64,000 nucleotides of DNA. Origin: Toxorhynchites rutilus septentrionalis (lineage: Eukaryota > Arthropoda > Insecta > Diptera > Culicidae). Of this stretch, positions 22,990-34,854 are shown piece by piece. The stretch spans positions 106,253,266-106,317,265 of the forward strand of contig NC_073744.1 in the NCBI RefSeq assembly GCF_029784135.1. Reading direction: 5' to 3'. The position numbers and the translations under genes were made by a program. The stretch's first letter is position 1; the number at the start of each line of letters is the position of its first letter. The notes under the pieces are model-generated. The model had not been told where the DNA came from. It saw nothing but the letters and a program-made list of their open reading frames with translations, and searched no databases.

Positions 22990-23035
22990 CCTACGTCACT
23001 CCGGTTTTGTCCCCGACATTACCCACCCGTCTTTT
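22990..23035. other. Module border, type T2
   Basis: TCCTACGTCACTCCGG is followed by an imperfect hairpin around GTCCCCGAC and then ACCCACCCGTC and a T-run. Copies are at 35217-35262 (inverted) and 48417-48459. It parallels border T1 in layout though the sequence differs. Confidence 0.55.
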
Positions 23036-23741
23036 TATTGTAGAATCAAATTGTTTGAATCATAGAATTGTTTGATGAATTATTCTTGTGCTCGCAGAAC
23101 AATACATGCTCGAGATAAGCGCGTTTGTCATCCTTAGTGGAGAAAGTTTTGCTACTGGCAAGCGAAACCAAATCACGTACAAAATTCCAGAACAACATTT
23201 ACTTTCTTGGTTTTCTGTTAATCTCAACAACCTTGAAAAGAGTAGCACTGCTTCATTATGATCAAGACTAGCCCAAATGCAATCCTAGTTGATAGCAGTT
23301 TTGCGACTGGCACGCGAATCCAAATAAATTTGTAACTTATTATAACTTATTGTATAACTTGGTATTACCCAAATAATTTTTTGGTGCATAACCTTAACAT
23401 CTGCTTCACCATAGCGTCAGTTCAATGCATTGATGACAGAAAATAAACAATGTTAACTGCTTGGTGGAAGGCTGAATATTTGCCTCAGCAGAGATTTATT
23501 ACTAATACTCTAGCGTAAATATTTCCCTCCCGCTATCTCCTTGTTTATATTTATCATTACGACTGCATTATTTGCAACACCAAACAATCGTCAATCATAG
23601 CATAAAAAAATTAGACGATTGTTGCATCGTTACAGGGCCAATAGACACGGGAGCAGATAAAAATGAGGTTTCAGCGTAGCGAAGATGCACTATTTTTACG
23701 TATGGGTTATGGAGCACGTACATACGCACACAAATATCCAT
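23036..23741. other. AT-rich intergenic sequence
   Basis: No gene or repeat is recognised here. Short open frames look random. Confidence 0.4.
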
Positions 23742-23754
23742 ATATCTGTGGCTT

Positions 23755-24033
23755 CTTCTTCTTCTTGTATGGCGTTAACGTTCCCTGTGGAACTTTTGCC
23801 GTCTCAACATATGCATTAACTAGCGTCATTCATTAATACTTAGTTGAGATTTCTTAAGCCAAATAACACGCCTTGAATGTATTCCGAGGGGCAAGCTCTA
23901 GAATACGCGTGACCACAGTGCAAATCTGAGGAAATTTCTTTGACGAAAAATCCTCCGGCCAGAACGGGAATCGAACCCGCACACCCGGCATGATAATGTG
24001 AGACGCTAACCACTCGGCCACGGGTGCACCCTA
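23755..24033 (-). mobile_element. tRNA-derived SINE with GAA tail
   Basis: On the minus strand the head (about 24030-23955) is tRNA-like, with an A-box-like GTGGCCGAGTGGTTAGCGTC and a B-box GGTTCGATTCCC, resembling a serine-type tRNA. A body follows and the element ends in CAAGAAGAAGAAG. Flanks ATATCTGTGGCTT (23742-23754) and ATATCGGTGGCTT (24034-24046) are a 13-bp duplication with one mismatch. The tRNA-like part is a SINE head, not a working tRNA gene. Confidence 0.85.
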
Positions 24034-24300
24034 ATATCGGTGGCTTGAAGCAACTAAATATACACACTTATCTCCGTTTTGCGCTCTTCTCAATCGAAGC
24101 CCTTTCTGTTAATATTGCCAGTCTAGATTAGCTTAGCTGTCATCCTTTGTGGAGAGAGTTTCCCTAGTGTCATGCGAAACCAATCATTTTTAGCAAACAT
24201 GTGCGTCGCTAATTTCCATAAAAATGACTCTCCTAGAGGGGCCTTTTTTAAACAAACGACAATGAGTTGATTCTCAAAGCCCTAACTGAACATCTTTGAG

Positions 24301-24600
24301 TAATATTAAGACTACATCAAAGCTCGTATAGCCGTTCTCTCACAGCTTCCAGCTTCTATGGACTTTGCTCGAGGACAATCTGAATGGCGGTTTCTCGGAG
24401 GAATAGTTACCAGTCGATTTCCGGCACCTGTTGGTTCACCGTGAACGAGTGCTGTTGTACCTTGCAAGCTTCCAGCATGAGCATAGTGCGTCGCAAATTG
24501 CTCTCGGTCATGGCGGTATTTCTTTTCGCTAGCCCCGAAGAAATGTGTAAACTTTCTTTCTTCCGATGAGTTGAAATGCAAATAGTCAGACAACTGTGAA
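24301..24600 (-). pseudogene. Replication factor C subunit 3 (RFC3) pseudogene fragment A
   Basis: RFC3 is the small clamp-loader subunit that helps load PCNA. On the minus strand, in alternating frames, this piece shows ACKVQQ, VPEIDW, LRETAIQIVLEQSP and RERLYEL, the C-terminal collar region of RFC3. Frameshifts and a stop interrupt it and it diverges after RLYEL near 24325. It overlaps in content with the piece at 29215-29645, so the two are separate copies. Identification is by recalled family motifs, not by search. Confidence 0.72.
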
Positions 24601-25062
24601 ACCAAAACCAAAAAAGTACGGCAAATGGTTATGGAAGTTATAGTTTCTGCAGAAAATTATTTATTGCGTGTTCGTATACATTTGTATTAAAGGTAAAACC
24701 ATGTAGAATGATATATTAATCAAAAGATGAATAATTTTTGTCAGTTCCTTCCCTGATCTCATCGGAGAAGGACGTGTTTTTCTTTCGCTTCAGAGTGGAA
24801 AGGAAGTATCAAGTTTTTTTACTCTTTTGCTACCTATTTTTAAAAATTTGTGTTTTTCCAGTTATACATACTCGCCAGCGCTCAGGATCTAAACAGGGCA
24901 CCCATCGACTACCTGGACTAACATCGTCACCGGCTTGCAGTCAGCTACCCAGCTTGTTGGAGTTACTCTTCGAAAACAGGTAGGCTAAGTTCTGCTTTTT
25001 GCTACCCTTTTTTTGCTTTTCCTTCCTGTTGTTATCGTCCTCATTAACAAGTAATTAATTTC

Positions 25063-26356
25063 TTGCTTTCACAATGGAAGTGGATGTTACTAAACACCAC
25101 TATCCCTCCCACTCCTAATAATGAATCAACTATCCCGGAGTCGGGGAACCCCGATCCACCATCAAAAACAGCTCCACTGATTAAGTCCTATCCTGAAGAT
25201 TCCGGTGGACCTTACCATGTTTTTTTTCGCCCCCGTCAGAAAGCTCTGCGAATTTTGACAATAGCCAGAGAACTCGAACAGAATTTCAGCACGGTCGATT
25301 CGATAAAACTAATTAGACAGAACAAGCTTCGCGTGGTTGTCAAAGACCGCAAGCAAGCCACTGAAATTACGCAATGCAAACTTTTTACGGAGGAATATTT
25401 TGTTTATATTCCTTCAAAAGACGTTGAAATTGATGGTGTCATCACCATCACCTAGTCTAACGTGTGATGAAATATTACACGAAGGAAAAGGTCGATTCAA
25501 GAATGCCAATATTGATCATCTGAAGATACTTGCCTCCAAGAAATTGCATTCGGTATCTCATTCCGAAAAAGGGAAAGAGTACTACGAATCAGGTTCGTTT
25601 CGAGTAACCTTTCCCGGAAAAGCTCTTCCACAATTTGTGGAAATTGAAAAGGTTCTGCTTCCGGTGCGCCTTTACGTACCTAAAGTGATGAGTTGTATGA
25701 AATGCAAGCAATTGGGACATACAGACTCCCACCGCAGCAACAAGATACGTTGTGCAAAATGTGGGGTGATGCATGAGGATAAATCATGCTCTGAAGATGC
25801 CGATAACTGCATTTTTTGCAAAGGAGAAGTTCACGATCTTTCTGCGTGTCCAGCGTTTTAATCGCGGGAGGTTAAGAACTCTCTCAAACAACAATCCAAG
25901 ACGACTTATGCTGAAATGCTCAAAAGGGCTGTGGCGAAAGAGACCCCTAATCCTGGAGTACAAGAAAACCCTTATGCAATTCTGCCAACCGATGATTGTG
26001 AAAATTTTACTTCCATTGAAGAAGCATTCATGGCAATACCGGGAGGCTCAAGAAAAAGAAAAATTTCTGCTCATCTTACTCCTCCGACTCCTCGTAAGAA
26101 GCAAGAAAACGTTAACCCAATTGAGAAACCCTCTGGAAATGATAAAACTCCAAAACAAACACCTCCTGGTTTTACTTCACCGAGAACACAAAAAGACGTG
26201 AACACTCCCTCCGGGTCTTCCAAAGCTGGGTTATTTTCCCTTCCAAGTATTGCGAGTCACATTCTAGATGCTTTAAACATTCCAGAGCCCCTCAAAAGTA
26301 TTATCGTTGGTTTGGTTTCTGTATTTTTTGCCTCTTCTTCTTCTTTTTGGCTTTAA
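25063..26356 (+). pseudogene. LINE ORF1 (zinc-knuckle protein), frameshifted
   Basis: Three consecutive pieces (25063-25455, 25337-25861, 25916-26356) together resemble the 470-residue ORF1 at 45639-47051: FRPRQK, RQNKLRVVVKDRK, SFRVTF, then knuckles CMKCKQLGHTDSHRSNKIRC, CAKCGVMHEDKSC and CIFCKGEVHDLSAC. The third piece is Pro/Lys-rich and its natural end is replaced by an inserted LINE-tail fragment from about 26336. Confidence 0.82.
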
Positions 26357-26391
26357 GAGGGTTTAAACTTTTCAGTTCATTCGCCTCTATG
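26336..26391 (-). mobile_element. LINE 3'-tail fragment inserted in the ORF1 end
   Basis: The block CTTCTTCTTCTTTTTGGC through TTCAGTTCATTCGCCTCT is the same 3' terminus as that of LINE copy 2 and the insert at 40998-41055. It splits the ORF1 3' end from the ORF2 start. I could not define a clear duplication on its flanks. Confidence 0.65.
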
Positions 26392-26427
26392 CATTGTTTG
26401 CATTATTGACAGAAAAATGGCCCCTCC

Positions 26428-29209
26428 TTGCAACCATTTTCTCTCTCGATGCCTAATTGTTCTATAAGCGATATAGATACAATTAATGTTATTCAATGGA
26501 ACTGCAGAAGTATTAAACCCAAAATCGAATCGTTAAAATTTTTAGTCAACAATATAAATTCTGACGTATTTGCTTTTTGTGAAAGATGGCTTACCCCTAA
26601 TGAAAACTTGAATTTTCATGATTTTAACATAATCCGTTTAGACCGAAGAGACTCACACGGTGGCGTTCTTTTGGGGATCAAAAAATGCCATTCCTTCTAT
26701 AAAATCCCATTACCATCGCTTCTAGGAATCGAGGTAGTTGCTTGTCAAACCACAATAAGGGGAAAATACCTATGCATTGCTTCTGTATATATTCCTCCCA
26801 GAGTTGGGATTTCACTCGATGGAATTATCGAGATTTTACCTGAACCCAAGTTAATTGGTGTGGCCTGGGGAGCACTCTATGATGATAACCGTTCCTCAAT
26901 CATCTACGATCCATACGTTAATTTCAATTTATCAATTTTGAACACTGGCGAAGCTACAAGAGTACCCAAACCCCCTGCAAGAGAAAGTACACTAGACTTG
27001 TCACTCTGTTCGTCCGCTTCATCGTTATATTGTATGTGGGAAGTAATCCGAGATATTCACGGTAGCGATCACTTACCAATCCTTTTTTCTATTGCCAATT
27101 AGATGTGCCCACAGAAATTGGTAGAAGTTGTATACGATCTTATCCATAATATTGACTGGGAAAAATTTGCTAGTATTATATCAGAGAGCATCAATTCGAC
27201 TCCTGAACTTCCACCCCTCGAAGAATATGATTTCATTGCTAGTTTGATTTATCACACTGCCATTCAAGCTCAAAAGAAACGTTTCCCTGGTGCAAAACTT
27301 CGTCGACGCCCTAGTGCCCCTTGGTGGGACAAAGAGTGCTCGGATGCTTATTTCAATAAATCTTCTGCTTTCAAAAATTTTCGCAAAAATGGCTCAATGG
27401 AAAATTTTGATAAATATGAACTTTTGGAGACCATATTCAAAAATCTTATTGGAGCGAAAAAACGCAGTTACTGGCGACGATATGTCAATGATTTGTCAAG
27501 GGAAACATCTATGAGTACCCTATGGAACACAGCCATGTGTTTGCGAAACAAAAACCATACAAACGAAAACAAAGAGTATTCCGACCGATGGATTCTTGAT
27601 TTTACCAAAAAAGTATATCTAGATTTTGTCCCTGCAGAAGACATATCTCTATACATCGTCTTCCAATAGTAATAACGAGACATTGTTTCCTATGATTGAA
27701 TTCTCACTTGCACTTCTTTCGTGCAATAATTCAGCTCCTGGTTCCAATGGAATCAAATTTAATCTTTTGAAGAACCTTCCAAACGTCGATAAAAAACGTT
27801 TATTAAGGTTATTTAATAAGTTTATTGAGCAAAATATTGTCCCTATCGAGTGGAGACAAGGTAGAGTAATAGCCATTCAAAAACCGAATAAGCCAGTTTC
27901 CCACCATAACTCATACAGACCAATAACCATGCTATCTTGCATCCGTGAGTTATTGGAAAAAATGATACTCCGACGTTTAGACGAATGGGTTGAAGAGAAT
28001 AACTTTTTATCAGATACGCAGTTCGGTTTCCGCAAGGGTAAAGATACAAATGATTGTCTCGCGTTACTTGTTTCCGAATTCAGACGACCTTTGGTAATAA
28101 AAAAACAGATGGCTTCTGTTTTCTTAGACATTAAAGGGGCGTTTGACTCAGTATTTATAAGAATTTTATCCGATAAACTTCACAACCATGGATTTTCACC
28201 AATTTTAAACAACTTTTTGTTTAATCTGTTATCCGAAAAGCACATGCACTTTTCTCATGGAAATTCTGCCGTTTCTAGGACTAGCTACATAGGTCTACCT
28301 CAAGGTTCTTGCTTAAGTCCTCTTCTGTATAATTTCTATATTAATGATATAGACGATCATCTTGCAGATGGATGTACTTTGAGGCAACTGGCAGTTGATC
28401 ATGTCATATCAGGTACTAGAACTATTGATTTGCAAGGACCGCTGCAAATTTCCTTAAATAATTTATCTACATGTGCTGTGAAGCTAGGTATTGAATTCTC
28501 AACTGAGAAAACAGAAATGTTTGTATTTTCTAGGAAGCACCAACATTCTGAACTTCTGCTTCAATTATTCAACAAAACCATCGTTCAATACACAAGCTTC
28601 AAATATCTTGGAGTTTGGTTTGATGCTAAATGTACATGGGGAAAACATATTGAGTATCTGAATAAAAAATGTCAACAGAGAACAAATTTTCTCCGGACAG
28701 TTACTGGAACATGGTGGGGTGCTCACCCAGAAGACCTAATACGGCTGTTCAAAACTACAATACTGTCAGTCATGGAGTATGGTTCGTTTTGTTTCCGTTC
28801 TGCTGCTAAAACCCACATCATTAAACTGCTGAGGATACAGTATCGTTGCTTGCGTTTAGCCTTAGGGTGCATGCAATCAACACACAACATGAGCCTTGAA
28901 GTCCTGGCAGGTGTTTTACCAATGCAGCTTCGGTTTTGGGAACTGTCCTATCGCTTCTTAATCCGAAGCGAGATCATGAACCCATTAGTAATTATGAATT
29001 GTAAGAAGCTTCTCGAATTGAACCAACGGTCGAGATCCATGGATATGTACTCTCATTACATTTCTCAAGAAATAAAACCTTCAGCAGACATCTTCAATAA
29101 TGTTAGCTTTCCGAACTTTTGCAGATCTTCCGTTGATTTCGATCTTTCTATGAAAGACGAAACGAAAATTAAGATCTCGAATCGCTCAAAAATCACCCAT
29201 TTATATTAA
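26428..29209 (+). pseudogene. LINE ORF2 (endonuclease-RT), frameshifted, 3' truncated
   Basis: The endonuclease piece (26428-27102) has VIQWNCRSIKPK, CERWLT and GSDHLPI. A linker follows (27103-27669), then the RT piece (27626-29209) with NSYRPITMLSC, FLDIKGAFDSV, GLPQGSCLSPLLYN and, at the catalytic site, LAVDH where xxDD is expected. The loss of one catalytic aspartate would inactivate the enzyme on its own. No RNase H follows. Confidence 0.87.
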
Positions 29210-29214
29210 GGAAG

Positions 29215-29645
29215 CTTGGTTAAGAAACTACCTATACAGTGCCATAAACTGCATCATGAATGCTTCCAAATGGAATATATGTTTGCATCCTTGCTGAATC
29301 AGGTGTCCATCCTGCCAGGCAAAGTTCAACGTTTGCGCTTTCAGACTCATCGCAATATTCAACCAGATTCTGTGCTTAGTAACGGAATATAACATCCGAT
29401 GGGATGCCTTGGGTTAGCAGCTCGTATAGCCGTTCCCGCACCGCTTCCAGTTTCTCTGGACTTTGAGGACAATCTGATCGGTGGTTTCTCGGAAGAATAC
29501 ATGATTTTCGGCATCTCTTCGTTCACCTTGGACGGATACTGTTGTACCTTGCAAGCTATAGGCATGAGGGAAGCACGTTGCAAATTGCGCTCGGACTTGG
29601 CGGTAATTATTTTCGCTAGCTCCGAATGAATTTGTAAGCTTTAGG
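29215..29645 (-). pseudogene. RFC3 pseudogene fragment B (C-terminal part)
   Basis: On the minus strand it shows SERNLQRASLM, ACKVQQYP, then in shifted frames IVL...RERLYEL-type sequence, TQGIPSD and a C-terminal IFHLEAFM, which follows the order of the RFC3 collar domain to near the protein's end. There are several frameshifts and a stop. There is no sign of introns within the piece, so it could be a retrocopy or part of one exon. It begins right where the truncated LINE ends. Confidence 0.75.
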
Positions 29646-29704
29646 ATTCAAATTGATATTTTATACATAGATGAAACAGAGCGCACACAATATAAACAGT
29701 GCCC

Positions 29705-30880
29705 TTTAAGTTGAAGGTAGAAGCTAGCCACAATGGCGGTAATTTCTTTCATCACCCTCCCTCACCCCTCGCCCGAAAATCAATAATTTTGCGAAACAGT
29801 GTGAAGAAAATGATCGTTTTCGCACACTCTTCATCAAGGAATATCAACCAAACTCTAATCGATTACTCACAAGATATTAAATTTTCATTTGATGTCGCAC
29901 TGTATAGTGAAAAACGTCGGAAAATTCGAGCTAGTGCTCTGAAAGTCAAATTTTCATTGTCAATCTTCGGCAATGATTTTGTTTGTATTGGTGAAAGCAT
30001 CGTTATTTTTTCGACACTGATGCCAGACAACATCATCGAAACAGCTAAAAAACCATAAAATGTTATTCCTGAGTCATTGCGTTTCATGTCATGAACATCA
30101 ATAGAATAAAATTGTGTTGATATCAATACCATTATTATTTTCACGTTTAATGGGTCTATAATGTAAGTTTTAGCAACTTTAACATTGGGTAAAAAATTTG
30201 TATTGCAGAGCTCGAAACACTGCCACGGCATAGGCACTTTCAAAAACAGTAAACGGAAAAGTATTACATTCAATCAAAATGCCTTTGCCAACGAAGCGGA
30301 GGGTTAAGGCTCTCCAACGTGAATATGTGAAAACAATACGATCAACGATGGAAAATGTTAACGAATTATCAACATCGAGTTACTATGCGGAAGAACTTGT
30401 TAATACCAAAAGAGCCTCAATTCGCATGTGTTATAAATTTGCTCATGTTACGTATGATCAGAATTTTACTTCATATGCAAATGCACCTTCTATATATATT
30501 TATATCTGCAATTGCTCATCGGAACATATCGTTCAAACATGTTACTTTAGTATTGAATTGTTATTTTTTTCATATGTATTCAAAGTCAATGAAGTGTCAA
30601 TGAAGCGCCACACAGTCGGATAAGTGAATTAATTTATTTACGTGTGCTTTGCTCTTCTCTCACAAACACTATTACCCCATTTTTACACGTGGGTTTACCT
30701 ATACTACTACAATGCTACGCAAATAGATCAATTCATTACACATTAATATATTTCTTCACACTTCACACTGTTTCGCAAAACTATTGATTTTCGGGCGAGG
30801 GGTGAGGGAGGGAGATGAAATAAATGAGCGCCATTGTGGCAGCCATTTGTGGCTAGCTTCCACCTTCACCTTAAAAACTT
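29705..30880. mobile_element. TIR-bounded element, about 1.2 kb, non-autonomous
   Basis: The left end (29705-29815) and the inverted right end (30765-30880) share about 100 bp, including GGCTAGCTTCCACC-type sequence, CTCACCCCTCGCCCGAAAATC and TTTTGCGAAACAGTGTGAAG. The right arm has a 12-bp insertion relative to the left. The interior is AT-rich with two unrecognised open frames (29699-30058, 119 codons; 30279-30623, 114 codons), neither resembling a transposase. The exact ends and a target duplication could not be fixed. Confidence 0.7.
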
Positions 30881-30901
30881 TCAGGAGTAAATGTCATCAC
30901 C

Positions 30902-33402
30902 TCCAGAGATGCCAGATGATTTTTCTAAAAGTTTTCGATGAACATTTGAAATGTTGATGTGCATAAATATCTGCCAGCTACCTTTGTATCCGCGAGACTC
31001 GCAAAGTAGTGTCTGAAAAAAGAGGTTATTAGCGGAGGAAGCTGAACCAAGCCATAAAGAAAAGTAATATCACATCCCTACAGTCTGCAACTGAAATATA
31101 AGGGTGCAACAGGATTGAGTTTGCCAAAAAATATAAATATCAGTAAAATTGCGAACATGTCTGAGAATTTGGCATCCTTGCGCTGCTGGAAAACAAATTT
31201 CGAAATAATTCGAAGTCGAACGAATTGATAAATGTGCTTAATCGAAGTCGAACAAAATGCAAATGCTTAATCGAAGGTAACAAAATGCATCATTTTCCTT
31301 ATTTCAAATCCGATCGTGAACCGGAATAGAGGTGAATATCTGTATAGTTTTTCATACAGAATTGCGTGTAAAATGAATGCAGTTGTAAAATATTCAAATT
31401 GATGGAACCAAATATCTTTTAGGAGTAACGAAGAAACTTAAAATTTTGTGTTATAATGGATTTTTACTAATTTTCCAAAAATGCATGATATTGTTTTTAT
31501 CAACCAAATTGAAGCTACCATTTTGTCAAATTCCGATCACTTCATTGCAAAAACTGAATTTATTGAACATGAATGTTATTTTGATACCTATGAATGTTGT
31601 TATACAGAAAGGTTTACCCTAAAGAACATCGGGGTTCTCATTATTCAATTATTTCTAACATTGATGTTCAGTAAATTTAATTTCAAAATGAAGTGCTCGG
31701 AATTTGAGTCTGTTCGGAATATAAGTCAAAGCGGTACAGCGTCCTAAAATCACTTAAAGATTTCGACCCTTTACTCCTCAATCCTTTGTTAAATGTAGAT
31801 CTATAGATATCAATGCATGGACGGCGCCAGTGGTTGTATGGTTAGCGTAACAGCCTCACAATCCGATCGGCCTGGGTTCAATCCCAGCTGGCGTCGTTGG
31901 GATTTTCTGAGGCGAAAAATCTCTGGTTACGTCTTCCTTCGGAGCGGAAGTAAAAGAAGTTGGCCCGGCTCATGAGTTGTTGAGTCTGATAGGTAGGAAC
32001 AGGTGGAGTCGCCTCCCTGATGTCGGTGATTGGCACTAAAGTGGCGGAAATAGGCCGACGAAAAATAAGCGAAGATAAAAAAAAAAAAAAAATATCAATG
32101 CATGCTTCCTACTTTATCTTTTCATTCCTTGTATTATGTATGAAAAATTGTTCTGATCGTTTGTGTGCGCTCGAAAAGTTCGGTACTGATGGAGCTCATA
32201 TTATGATAAAATATACAACACACTTCGATGATTGTTTTTGCTACTGCCAACACCTCAGGAAGCTTTATGATTTCCAGATGGAATAAGCACACTTCTGAAA
32301 TAAAGCTGTGAACGTAAATGTACTTTCTACTATTGAATGTGTATTCTATGTGATAGCAACATATTTTTTTAAAGTGTTTAAAAAAATTGAACTAAAATTA
32401 TATCTGATAATGATTTTAAATCAATTTATTTTTATTCGATTGGCGTTACTCAAAATCAATCTTTTTCGGATGCGGATTGTTCAACTGTATTTTGCACGTT
32501 TCCGTGTTGGAAAACCAGATAGACTTTATATCTTATCGCAGATAATACAAAAACAAAGTATTTCAAGCATTTAAAATTCAACTCATAACAAAAATATGCT
32601 TTGTTTTGCTAATCGTTTCTCTGCCATAAAACCTCAATGTGCCACAGCAAAACGTGACAGGGTACAGCTAGTAAAATTTGAAACAAATAAACTTGAATAG
32701 AATTAAAACATAATTTATGCGCATTTCAGTTATTTCATCAATTATTCTAGTAAAATAAGGAAAAATGTCCACGCTTGTCCACAGAGGAGGAGGGGGGAGT
32801 CTAAAATCGTACTTTTCCTGTCCACGTGGTATGTGTACAGCCCCTAGGTTCTCGACTCTGTTCCTTCACTATCATGAAATCTCGAAGCGTAGTATAGTAA
32901 ATGAATGCAATTTTTCATTCATCGTGAAGAATCGTGTCGTCTATTTCGTCTGCAATGATGTCAGGGCAAAAGAACTTTTGAAATCATAAAAAAACGTTGA
33001 CGTGTACAAGTTATTGTTACCAAACAAAACACCAACAAAATGCAAAAAAAAACTGAAGTACTATCGTCGGCCACTAAGCGATACTATGCTCACGACATCA
33101 CTGCGGTGCGACCTATTTTGCGAACGTAACCACTGTGGTTACAACGGACGGCAGAGTGTTAATGAATGACTCAAAAATAGGTCTACCGTCATGTGTATTG
33201 ATATAAACTAAATATGAAAACTTTTTATGTATTAAAACTATGGAAAAATGTCATACGGTATATTTGATGTGGTTTATGAGTTTATTTTTCATAAACCTGT
33301 GAAATATTGTTATATCCAAAAAGTCTGCAACAAAAATAAAAATTGTTTTACAGATATGTCTGTGAATTTACAAACATATCTGTAAATCTGGCATCTCTGG
33401 TG
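30902..33402. mobile_element. Possible larger TIR element (15-bp ends)
   Basis: CCAGAGATGCCAGAT at 30903-30917 has its inverse ATCTGGCATCTCTGG near 33387-33401. Between them lie AT-rich sequence without a recognised gene, and a SINE at 31820. Repeats this short can arise by chance, and no target duplication is visible. Confidence 0.35.
31820..32091 (+). mobile_element. tRNA-derived SINE with perfect 13-bp duplication
   Basis: The head has an A-box-like region GGTTGTATGGTTAGCGTAAC and a B-box GGGTTCAATCCCAGC. The body ends in a poly-A run (32077-32091). ATATCAATGCATG occurs on both sides (31807-31819 and 32092-32104), which fixes both ends to the base. It is a different family from the SINE at 23755. 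Confidence 0.92.
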
Positions 33403-34854
33403 GTCTGAGAATTTATTGCAAGAAATCGCTTGAAAAAATGCATGAATTTGCTTGAAAATGAAGTGAATTGAGTCCGCACCACTTAGGTCAAAACGTTTTT
33501 TTATTCACTCAGTTTCAACCTAGTTTCGCACAATACAACCATACTGAACTGTCAAGTTCCGAGAATTGTTTTGGAAAATTCAAAAATAAAGACTGAAAAT
33601 GGGAAAGCTGCTGCTTTTGCTTTTGTATTATTGGAATCGTATTCCAATTCGGAGTCTGATTTTGAATGTGTGCTTTCATTGGAAGGCGAAAATAATGATG
33701 GATATTCAGCTGGAATAAACATGAATAAACATTTCAAAATCAATATTATGAATGAAAATTTACTTTAATGAAAATTTTACTTTAATGTATCGAATTATAT
33801 GTGATGAAATAAGAGGTTTTTTCCCGAAATTACAAAAACATATTGAACGAAAACTGTGTCTGATGATGATTTTATATTATAATAGTTATTATTTGTGGAA
33901 CAAACAGGAAATGCATCGACAAATGGTTAAGTGAGTGTCAGGACTACATGTTTTAGGTAATCAAACAATATGAAGCAGAAATTTCCATTAAAACTTTTAT
34001 ATTTTTACACTGCACTTGGCTCTTCTGATCTGATAGAGAATAATTTACCTCCCAAGCACTAATATCGCCACCAGACGTCGACACTGTACTTGTGTCATCG
34101 CAAATTGGGCTCTTGCTACACATACATGCAGAGCATCTGTTGGGCAAACATCATTTGTTCACATTCGTAGCTTCTACCCAGCAAACATTAAATCGTATAA
34201 TTTTGCACGTGCCAAGTCTTACAAGAAATCCGAATAAATCATAATCACTTATAATATCAATCAAAGTATGTATCGTGTATATTTGAAATCGCATTAAATG
34301 TAAAAACTCGATTTTAAATACTATTATCAAATTAAGTCGCAATTCGGTATAATAAACATCAATTTTATGATGTACATTGTCGTAAAATATATTTAATCCG
34401 CATCATATGCGTATATGACGCTGATGCAGTTTGTGTGTCGTATAAGCGTATAATTTAAATCGATTCAGTACTGTAGTAAATCGTGTTGCATGCTGAAGAA
34501 AATCATGAAACAGTAAATCATATTAGATCCTCATAAAGAACATATTACATCATATTGAAATGTAAATGAAATGCTGATGCACTTTTAACCGCTGTTGAAT
34601 TAAATTCAGATAGCTTCAGATAGCCGCGCGAGATAGCTGGTGGATGATAATCCAGACGACCAGAGTTCGAACCCACATCGGAGCAGTTTTCACCAAACAT
34701 CAATCTGTACCATTTTAAACATTCATATCCCACTCCCAACACAAGACAATCAAACAATTATTGTTTTTACAAACATGAATACTCATATATAAAAATGGCA
34801 ATTCGTGAGGCTATAATAAACATTTCACGAAAATATTTTGCGCCATTTGTTTTT
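32105..34854. other. AT-rich sequence with no supportable gene
   Basis: Several open frames of 60-90 codons occur, none with recognisable motifs. A short frame at 33571-33768 (65 codons, Ser/Glu-rich) is unassigned. A block at 34170-34200 (CCAGCAAACATTAAATCG) recurs inverted near 49382-49400, so at least part is dispersed repeat. A tRNA-like stretch at about 34622-34690 is described separately. Confidence 0.4.
34622..34690 (+). repeat. tRNA-like remnant
   Basis: AGCTGGTGGATGATAATCC followed 15-20 bases later by AGTTCGAACCC resembles a tRNA A-box and B-box pair, so it is probably a decayed SINE head. A full cloverleaf does not form by eye. Confidence 0.3.

Larger units (their letters stand above)
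24741..29209 (+). mobile_element. Decayed I-superfamily LINE, second family, lacking its 3' end
   Basis: This plus-strand LINE is related to the element at 41573-47618, with shared protein blocks such as EFSTEKTEM and YRPI and similar knuckles. The 5' end is placed at about 24741 (CAGTTCCTTCCC), without a duplication to confirm it. ORF1 is in three frames and ORF2 in three frames. Coding stops after the RT thumb at 29209, and the RNase H and 3' UTR are absent. It directly abuts an RFC3 pseudogene at 29215. Loss of the 3' end is not the usual LINE truncation and points to a later deletion. Confidence 0.85.

Noticed and set aside
23955..24030. A tRNA-Ser gene on the minus strand
   Set aside because: The tRNA-like part is fused to a SINE body and flanked by a target duplication, so it is a SINE head.
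30903..33401. A confident DNA transposon with CCAGAGATGCCAGAT ends
   Set aside because: The inverted match is only 15 bp, with no target duplication and no transposase, so it is kept only as a low-confidence feature.
33552..33768. Overlapping Ser/Glu-rich frames on both strands
   Set aside because: No motif, no supporting context, and composition typical of AT-rich spacer.
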